This document shows positions 1 through 5,060 of a DNA stretch of 5,060 bases, in pieces. The notes beneath the pieces are model-generated. The model saw only the letters and a program-made list of their open reading frames with translations, was not told where the DNA came from and made no database searches. A program made the translations under genes and the position numbers. The stretch spans positions 1 to 5,060 of the forward strand of contig PHDR01000229.1 in NCBI GenBank assembly GCA_002841035.1, written 5' to 3'. How positions within the stretch are numbered: position 1 is the first letter of the stretch; every line of letters begins with the position of its first letter. The DNA is from Bacteroidetes bacterium HGW-Bacteroidetes-12. GTDB lineage: Bacteria; Bacteroidota; Bacteroidia; Flavobacteriales_E; Vicingaceae.

Positions 1-1
1 G

Positions 2-139
2 ACATTAGCAAAAAATAAACCAGTGTATGCAATATGGTTAAAGGATCAAAGTGGAACACCGCCAAAGTGGTTGACCAACAACAATATTTACATTTATAAA
101 TGGAGTGAAGCGAGGTTACAAGACTTGGCTACACGATAA
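2..139 (+). CDS. C-terminal end of an unidentified protein (5' end outside window), first visible gene of the DRHyd/TPR-S-TIR operon
   Basis: The second forward frame is open from the window edge to a TAA at 137-139, giving 45 residues of a C-terminus; the other two forward frames do not give a comparable reading. The visible part contains KPVYAIWLKD, then PPKWL, an IYIYKW strand and a final helix ARLQDLA. This pattern (a beta strand after a KPV turn, a loop, another short strand, then a closing helix) would suit the end of a Rossmann-like or TIR-like alpha/beta domain, but the fragment is too short to assign a family. The stop lies only 12 bases before the next start codon, so it is almost certainly co-transcribed with the DRHyd-TPR-S gene and belongs to the same system. 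That the frame is coding is fairly sure; the product is unknown. Confidence 0.65.
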   Translation, partial: TLAKNKPVYAIWLKDQSGTPPKWLTNNNIYIYKWSEARLQDLATR

Positions 140-151
140 TTAATTAAAATT

Positions 152-1417
152 ATGAAAAAGACTTGCTTTGTAATAATGGGATTTGGAGTCAAAACGGATT
201 TCAGAAGTGGAAGAAAATTAAATCTTGACAAGACATATGAGCACATTATTAAACCAGTATTTGAGGGATTAGACTTTCACTGTTTTAGAGCTGACGAAAT
301 TAAACATAGCGGAGTCATTGATAAACATATGTTTGAGCATATTGTGAAAGCTGATTTTGTAATCGCAGATATCTCAACCCTAAATCCAAATTCCATTTAT
401 GAACTGGGTATTAGGAATGCTGTAAAAAAACATACTACTTTAATTATTGCAGAAAAAAAGATGCAAGAATATGGATATCCTTTTGATGTTAATCATATTT
501 CGATTGATAGTTATGAGCATTTAGAATCAGATATTGGTCATTCCGAAGTACTAAGATTTAGAGCACATTTAAAAAATAAAATACAAGAGTTAATAAAAAA
601 ACCTGAGGTTGATAGTCCTTTATATTCCTTAATTCCAAACTTAGAAACACCCAAGTTTACCGAAGAAGAAATAGAAGAACTATTAGAAGAAAAAGTGGAA
701 TTAAAGTCTGTTTCTGAATTACTCGAAGAATCAGAAATTGCTAGAAAAGAAATGAAGTATGAGAAAGCAATTGAATTACTAAATGAAGCAAGAAGTATTT
801 ATCCTGAAAATGAATTTATTATTCAACGATTAGTATCGGTAATTTATAAATCAGAGCATCCCAATAAAGGTTCAGCTCTCTTTGAAGCTGAAAAAATCTT
901 AGCTATTTTAAAACCAGAAATATCTAATGACCCTGAAACACTTGGTCTTTCCGGAGCTATTAATAAAAGATTATATGAGGAATATAATGATGTTGAATAT
1001 TTACACAAATCTCTTCGATTCTATGAAAGAGGATATAATATTAGACAGGATTATTATAACGGAATAAATTATGCATTTATGAGTACAATATCTTCACTGA
1101 AAAGAGATAATAATTTTGAGGCAACAGCTGACTTTGGCAATGGAATGATTGCAAGAAAAGAAGTGTTGAAAATATGCGAAAACTTAATCAATGAAAACTC
1201 CTTTAAAGAAAGAGATTTACAAGAGAAAGCATGGGTGTATTTAACACTTGCTGAAATATATTTTGCTAGTGATGAATTGGATTTGGAAAAAGAACAAATT
1301 GAAAAGGCAAGTGAATTTGCGAAGGAAGGTCAGTTCGAGTTTAACTCATATTATGAACAGAGGAATAAATTAGAGATAGCAATAAAAGAATTTAAAAACA
1401 AATACTCTAAGAAATAA
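152..1417 (+). CDS. DRHyd (nucleoside deoxyribosyltransferase-like) plus TPR-S sensor protein
   Basis: Two-part 421-residue protein, no signal peptide or membrane segment, so cytosolic. Residues 5-12 (CFVIMGFG) form the first strand and nucleotide-binding loop; 26-39 a helix; RADEI at 46-50; ADFVIADIS at 67-75 followed by NPNSIYELG at 78-86; and YPFD at 109-112. These are marks of the deoxyribosyltransferase-like DRHyd family. Glu84 in YELG matches the position of the catalytic glutamate of nucleoside deoxyribosyltransferases, so the fold appears enzymatically competent. DSPLYSL (154-160) and an acidic helix (169-194) link to a TPR-rich half: a TPR at about 197-234, then DPETLGLSGAINKRL (260-274), a helical pair and YYNGINYAF (301-309), the signature of the TPR-S family (also annotated as TRAFs-binding or DUF4071-like). 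The family is predicted to sense NAD-derived signals in prokaryotic immunity. The ATG at 152 starts directly on the first strand, so no longer start is needed. It lies 12 bases after the upstream stop and overlaps the TIR gene by one base. Family assignment is confident; the reaction and the signal are inferred. Confidence 0.88.
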   Translation: MKKTCFVIMGFGVKTDFRSGRKLNLDKTYEHIIKPVFEGLDFHCFRADEIKHSGVIDKHMFEHIVKADFVIADISTLNPNSIYELGIRNAVKKHTTLIIAEKKMQEYGYPFDVNHISIDSYEHLESDIGHSEVLRFRAHLKNKIQELIKKPEVDSPLYSLIPNLETPKFTEEEIEELLEEKVELKSVSELLEESEIARKEMKYEKAIELLNEARSIYPENEFIIQRLVSVIYKSEHPNKGSALFEAEKILAILKPEISNDPETLGLSGAINKRLYEEYNDVEYLHKSLRFYERGYNIRQDYYNGINYAFMSTISSLKRDNNFEATADFGNGMIARKEVLKICENLINENSFKERDLQEKAWVYLTLAEIYFASDELDLEKEQIEKASEFAKEGQFEFNSYYEQRNKLEIAIKEFKNKYSKK

Positions 1418-1941
1418 TGGCATATCTAAAAACATCAGATTTAAGGGAAACCTATTTCCAAAAAGCCCAGCCTTTAAATGAAAGTTCATTAGGTTTTCGT
1501 GCTCCAACTAAAAGAATCTTTTTATCATATAAGCATGAAGATAAAGATAAAGTTGTACCTGTAGTTAAATGGCTACAGTCAAAAGGTGTTAACGTCTATA
1601 TTGACTACCTTGATAATGAATTAATTGGAAAATCAGATGTAGATGCTGCAAAAATTTTGCGAACTAGAATACAGCAGTCTGATAAATTTATTTTATTATC
1701 AACTCACAATGTTAGAGAGTCAAAATGGGTTCCATGGGAGTTAGGATTGGGAGATGGGTTTGATGGGTACAAAAATGTAATTAGATTGCCTTTAACAACA
1801 ACTGGAACTTGGACTTCTAAAGATTATTATGATATCTATGGATACATTTACAAGTCTGACCTTGGATATGAACAGTGGTATGTAGAGTACCCAGATTCAA
1901 ATTATAGTTTGATAAAATTGGAAGATTGGTTAAAAAGTTAA
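1417..1941 (+). CDS. TIR-domain protein, predicted NAD-cleaving effector
   Basis: A 174-residue protein consisting of little more than one TIR domain. After a 31-residue N-terminal segment, RIFLSYKHED (33-42) is the first strand and box 1; KWLQSKGVNVYID (51-63) gives helix A and strand B; the LRTRIQQSDKFILLST stretch (81-96) gives the third helix and strand. SKWVPWELG (102-110) fits the SxWxxxE signature of NAD-hydrolysing TIR domains, with Ser102, Trp104 and catalytic Glu108 all present. The tail has a run of aromatic residues (137-155) and closes with KLEDWLKS, as is common in bacterial TIR proteins. There are no membrane or signal sequences. The ATG lies within TAATG, sharing one base with the stop of the DRHyd-TPR-S gene, which points to translational coupling and fixed stoichiometry. 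Bacterial TIR proteins of this kind usually deplete NAD or make a signalling product from it when a partner is triggered; here the TPR-S protein is the obvious partner. Fold certain, activity and role inferred. Confidence 0.9.
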   Translation: MAYLKTSDLRETYFQKAQPLNESSLGFRAPTKRIFLSYKHEDKDKVVPVVKWLQSKGVNVYIDYLDNELIGKSDVDAAKILRTRIQQSDKFILLSTHNVRESKWVPWELGLGDGFDGYKNVIRLPLTTTGTWTSKDYYDIYGYIYKSDLGYEQWYVEYPDSNYSLIKLEDWLKS

Positions 1942-2085
1942 GAGTTAATTAATAATTGAACTATTCAAATATGTCCAACAAATCTAACTTTTCCTTAATA
2001 AATTCCCTTTAAAAATCAGGATAAAATATCAATTTATCTGTATCTTTCGGGTTCAATTTTTTACCTTGAAAACAGCACAAATTAA
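1942..2085. promoter_or_regulatory. Intergenic gap, probable promoter region of the restriction-modification gene
   Basis: This 144-base gap is the only sizeable non-coding stretch in the window and marks the boundary between the TIR operon and the restriction-modification gene. It is very AT-rich. TATCTTTC at 2041-2048 resembles the Bacteroidota -7 element (TAnnTTTG), but no TTG -33 box is visible at the expected distance upstream, so this is only a weak candidate. TAACTTTT at 1985-1992 is another partial match, with a TTG at 1956-1958 that is too far away. The bases before the ATG (CACAAATTAA) contain no Shine-Dalgarno sequence, as usual for Bacteroidota. An AT-only stem (1943-1962) follows the TIR stop but has no T run, so no convincing terminator is seen. 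Confidence 0.35.
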
Positions 2086-2826
2086 ATGGCATTATTTCAA
2101 ATATCCGTATTAAAAAATTACCTCAAAAGACAAGATGTTGAGCCTGTTGCAAAAGCCTATAAGAAGTTTAGTAAATACTTTCATAATCCGAGCATTCAGC
2201 AAAATATTAGAGAAATAAAAGAAGAAGGTTTTCAGCAGAAATTTTTAATAGAGTTGTTTGTAAATGTTTTTGGATATGTTATTAATCCTGACCAAAACTA
2301 TAATCTCACTACGGAATATAAAAACGAAAAAGGTGCAAGAAAAGCCGATGGTGCTATTTTAAAAAATGGTAATGCTTTGGGTGTAATTGAACTAAAAAGT
2401 ACCAAAACCAAAGACTTAGAAAACATACGCCAACAAGCATTTGATTACAAAGCCAACCAAACAGGTTGTATTTATGTAATTACTTCCAATTTTGAAAAGT
2501 TGCGTTTTTACATTAACAATGCGGTAGATTTTGAAGAGTTTGATTTGTTTACGCTTACTCAAAACCAATTTGAATTGCTCTACTTGTGTTTGCACAAAGA
2601 CAATTTACTGAGCAATGTAGCTTTAAAAATTAAAGAAGCTTCGGTAAGAGAAGAAGAAGTAATTACCAAAAAGTTTTATGCCGATTATTCTATATTTAAA
2701 CGAGAATTATACCGTGATTTAGTAAAGCTAAACATGAAAAATGAAGTTTTTAGAACTGAATATAGTAAGGAAGATGCCGAAAGAGCCAACAAAAACATAA
2801 TCTGTTTAAAAAATCTCAAAAATTAA
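2086..2826 (+). CDS. N-terminal part of a frameshifted type IIG restriction-modification enzyme (PD-(D/E)XK nuclease domain)
   Basis: This 246-codon frame encodes the nuclease half of an Eco57I-like single-chain restriction-modification enzyme. The start MALFQISVLKNYLK is typical of the family, so the ATG at 2086 is probably right. EEGFQQKFLIELF (46-58) is the conserved first helix. ARKADGAIL (84-92), then GVIELKSTK (99-107), supplies a PD-(D/E)XK-type site with Asp88, Glu102 and Lys104, all present. IYVITSNFEKLRFYI (129-143) is the following strand pair. Residues after 175 form a helical linker. The frame stops early at 2824-2826 in the middle of a conserved segment: family members continue with KKSQKLIDRFLFIFFAEDR, which is found here one frame back. 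The last residues (about 237-246) are therefore probably out-of-frame translation. As written, it would be a free nuclease domain without its methyltransferase or specificity parts. A one-base indel is the simplest cause. Domain call is firm; whether this short product is made is unknown. Confidence 0.85.
   Translation: MALFQISVLKNYLKRQDVEPVAKAYKKFSKYFHNPSIQQNIREIKEEGFQQKFLIELFVNVFGYVINPDQNYNLTTEYKNEKGARKADGAILKNGNALGVIELKSTKTKDLENIRQQAFDYKANQTGCIYVITSNFEKLRFYINNAVDFEEFDLFTLTQNQFELLYLCLHKDNLLSNVALKIKEASVREEEVITKKFYADYSIFKRELYRDLVKLNMKNEVFRTEYSKEDAERANKNIICLKNLKN
2769..2826 (+). other. Frameshift zone in the restriction-modification gene, with A runs and a T TTA AAA slippery heptamer
   Basis: Both frames are open only between the -1-frame stop at 2766-2768 and the 0-frame stop at 2824-2826, so the change must lie here. 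Adding one A to the A5 run at 2791-2795 gives ANKKHNLFKKSQKLIDRF, a natural family sequence. Adding one A to the A6 run at 2808-2813 gives NIICLKKSQKLIDRF, also readable. The heptamer TTTAAAA at 2805-2811 is in the exact phase (T TTA AAA) for -1 ribosomal slippage. No strong stem-loop is visible after it and no Shine-Dalgarno-like stimulator before it, which favours an indel over programmed frameshifting. Confidence 0.8.
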
Positions 2827-5060
2827 TTGACCGTTTTTTATTTATATTTTTTGCAGAAGACCGGGACTTATTACCACCAAATTTCACCTTGAAAATATTG
2901 GCAGACTGGGGCGACCTTAAAGATAGGGATGCTTACTTCCCTTTGTACGAGCGATTCAAAATTTACTTCAAACATTTAGATTTAGGTAGGAATGGAACAG
3001 ATAAAAAAGCCGAAATTTTTGCATACAATGGTGGTTTGTTTAAACCTGATGCAGTATTGGATAGTTTATTGATAAGCGATGAATTGTTGTATAAACATAC
3101 CAAAGCACTTTCTAATTACGATTTTGAAAGTCAAGTGGATGTAAACATTTTAGGGCATATTTTTGAAAACTCGCTGAATGAAATTGAAAGCGTAAATGCC
3201 GAAATTGAAGGTGTTGAGTTTGACAAGCAAAAAACCAAACGTAAAAAAGACGGTGTTTTTTACACGCCTAAATACATTACCAAATACATTGTGGACAATA
3301 CCGTTGGTAAATTGTGTGCCGAAAAAAAAAGTGAATTAAAAATAATTGACGAAGAATATACCAAAAACCGTAAAGGTAGAACTACTGCAAAATTAAAAGA
3401 GTTAAAAGACCAATTGGAAGATTACCGCCAATGGTTATTGCAAATTACTATTTGCGACCCTGCCTGTGGTAGTGGAGCATTTTTAAACCAAGCCTTAGAC
3501 TTTTTAATAAAAGAACACCACTACATAGATGAATTACAAACTAGTTTGTTGGGTGGCGGTTTTGTGTTTCCTGATATTGAAAATACCGTATTAGAAAACA
3601 ACATTTTTGGAGTGGATTTAAACGAAGAAAGTGTTGAAATAGCCAAGCTTTCGTTATGGTTACGTACTGCACAACCACGAAGAAAACTAAACGATTTAAG
3701 CAGCAACATTAAATGTGGTAACTCTCTAATAGACAGCAAAGCTGTTGCAGGAGATAAAGCGTTTAAATGGGAAGATGAGTTTTCTCAAATTTTTGCCAAA
3801 GGCGGTTTTGATGTGGTGATTGGAAATCCTCCTTATGTGAGAAGAACAGAATTACCTGATGAAATTAAAAATTACATTGAAAAAAATTATTATTCCGCAT
3901 ATAAACAATATGATTTATACATATTGTTTAATGAATTAGCTCTTAAAATAGTAAAAACTCAATCTTACATTGGTTTGATACAACCAAATAAGTTTTTATC
4001 CGCAGAATATGGATATAAGATAAGTAACCTTCTAATAAATAATTCTGAAATTATTTCTATTTACAATGTATCATTAGATAAAATTTTTGAAGATGCATCA
4101 GTTTACCCTTATATTTTTATTTATAAAAAGACTGGTTTTAATTTCGATTTTTATGATCAAAAAGTAAGTCTATTAGAGAGCTGTAAAACAAATGGGTTAT
4201 TAGGGTTTGATGCAATTTTGAATTCAAAAAATATAATTGACAAAATATTAACTAAATCAATTAATTTAGGTTCGTTAGTTTCAAAAGTAAAACGAGGTGT
4301 TCCAAATTCTAAAATTGATTTTGGTGCTCAAGGTAAATTTAAAGGAATAAAATCTACACTTCTAAACTTACCCTATTATCAACCAAAACCCCAAGAATCT
4401 TTTGATTATTTATCTGAAATAGATGAAAAGAATAAGATAATAGAGTTTTCTAATAATCTTATAATGATGCCTAGAACTATATTAAGATTAAGGGCAATGC
4501 TAAAAGATAATTCAAGTCACATATTAGATAGGATATATTATTTTGAAGTATTAGAAGAAGAATATTTGCCAGATTTTTTAATTGCTATTTTGAATAGTAA
4601 ATTATCTACTTTTTATTATGATTATGAATATGGAAGTACAAAAATTGGAGGAGGATATATAGATTTAAAAGGTTCTCAAATTATTAATTTTAAAATTCCC
4701 AAAGCTTCTAAAGAAAAACAAGAACAATTAAAAGTTTATTCAAATGAATTAACCCAATTGTATTGCAATTATGAAATTTGTTCAACTAAGTTTAAAAGTT
4801 ACCTCCAATCTCAATTTTTAATTGAGAAACTTTCTACTAAACTCCAAAACTGGCACGAGCTAACCTTTGCTGAGTTTATAAAAGAATTAAATAAAGCCAT
4901 TAAAATATCAGGAGGAACACCTTTAGCTAAACTCCAAGAAATGGAATGGATGGAAGTATTTGAAACAAAAAAAGCAGAAGCCCAAGCCTTAAAAACCGAA
5001 ATAGATAAAACTGATAAGGAAATAGATAAAATGGTTTATGAGTTGTATGGGTTGAGTGAT
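2769..5060 (+). CDS. Methyltransferase and specificity part of the same type IIG restriction-modification enzyme, in the -1 frame, 3' end outside window
   Basis: Frame open from just after a TAA at 2766-2768 to the window edge with no stop. Family homology begins near 2802 (LFKKSQKLIDRF, then FAEDRDLLPP). In order: VDVNILGHIFENSL; GVFYTP (3252-3269), the entry to the methyltransferase fold; DPACGSGAF (3456-3482), the SAM-binding motif I; NIFGVDLNEESVEIAKLSLWL (from 3600), motif II; and GNPPY (3822-3836), motif IV of N6-adenine methyltransferases. A TaqI-like specificity region follows (about 4260-4790, including KRGVPNSKIDFG), then a C-terminal helical part with ELTFAEFIKEL and IDKMVYELYGL near the edge, usually within about ten residues of the end of such proteins. 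Joined to the nuclease part it gives about 992 residues, the expected length. The first ATG in this frame is at 4464, after every methyltransferase motif, so this part cannot readily be made on its own. The enzyme would methylate adenine and cut unmodified DNA near its recognition site; the site is not predictable here. Confidence 0.88.
3840..4800 (+). other. AT-rich mosaic block covering the end of the methyltransferase and the specificity domain
   Basis: Within one reading frame, base composition drops sharply just after the NPPY motif and rises again near the C-terminal helical part. Hand counts per 60-base line: 21 G+C at 3181-3240 and 27 at 3421-3480, against 11 at 4021-4080, 13 at 4081-4140 and 11 at 4561-4620, then 22 at 4801-4860 and 20 at 4921-4980. 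Codon choice shifts with it: GCC, ACC, CGT and AAC are common outside and scarce inside, where TAT, AAT, ATA and TTA dominate. The block contains the target-recognition region, the part expected to be exchanged between relatives of such enzymes. Limits are approximate. Confidence 0.6.

Noticed and set aside
1943..1962. Inverted repeat just after the TIR gene (AGTTAATT with AATTGAACT), possible terminator
   Set aside because: The stem is nearly all A-T with a bulged G and a three-base loop, and no T run follows, so it would be a very weak hairpin.
2086..2826. The 246-codon frame as a complete stand-alone nuclease gene
   Set aside because: Its stop interrupts a conserved segment that continues directly in the -1 frame, and the downstream part has no start codon of its own before 4464.
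2812..2880. Possible stimulatory stem-loop or pseudoknot downstream of the slippery heptamer
   Set aside because: No strong complementary segments are visible at the usual spacing; the stretch is mostly T and A. Upstream there is also no purine-rich Shine-Dalgarno-like element.
3521..3739. A 72-codon open frame on the minus strand
   Set aside because: It lies wholly antisense to the conserved methyltransferase region between motifs I and IV, its translation resembles no known family, and it is a by-product of the coding strand's codon use.
1..5060. CRISPR arrays, tRNA or rRNA genes, insertion sequences, long direct repeats
   Set aside because: Reading through the window showed no regularly spaced repeats, no tRNA-like cloverleaf, no transposase motifs and no terminal inverted repeats; nearly all sequence is accounted for by the coding regions.

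Overview
The window is low-GC DNA (roughly 20-45% GC per 60-base line) with A/T-rich leaders lacking a Shine-Dalgarno sequence, tightly packed same-strand genes, and protein families common in Bacteroidota. That suggests a Bacteroidota bacterium, perhaps a flavobacterium; this is an inference from style, not from a marker gene. Every gene reads on the + strand and the content looks like part of a defence island.

Region 1 (1-1941) is a compact operon. It opens with the last 45 codons of an unidentified gene (ending at 139). Twelve bases later comes a 421-residue protein with an N-terminal nucleoside-deoxyribosyltransferase-like domain (DRHyd type) and a C-terminal TPR-S (tetratricopeptide sensor) domain. 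A one-base TAATG overlap leads into a 174-residue TIR-domain protein that keeps the SxWxxxE catalytic signature of NAD-cleaving TIR enzymes. DRHyd, TPR-S and TIR proteins have been linked by comparative genomics to predicted prokaryotic immune systems using NAD-derived signals, and to the bacterial ancestry of the animal ASK signalosome. The likely division of labour is that TPR-S senses, DRHyd makes or processes a nucleotide signal, and TIR is the NAD-directed effector. The wiring is inferred.

Region 2 (1942-2085) is a 144-base intergenic gap that separates this operon from the next gene and probably holds its promoter.

Region 3 (2086 to the window end) is a single-chain type IIG (Eco57I-like) restriction-modification enzyme: a PD-(D/E)XK nuclease, a helical linker, an N6-adenine methyltransferase (DPACGSGAF, NPPY) and a C-terminal specificity domain. 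Its reading frame is broken. The first 246 codons end at a stop at 2824-2826, and the remaining ~750 codons continue without a stop in the -1 frame to the window edge. The break falls beside a T TTA AAA slippery heptamer and two short A runs. A one-base loss in the A run at 2791-2795 would explain it and would give back a family-like sequence, so a recent lesion, phase switch or sequencing error is more likely than programmed frameshifting, though the latter is not excluded. The part of the gene after motif IV and through the specificity domain is much more AT-rich than the rest, which suggests mosaic replacement of the target-recognition region.
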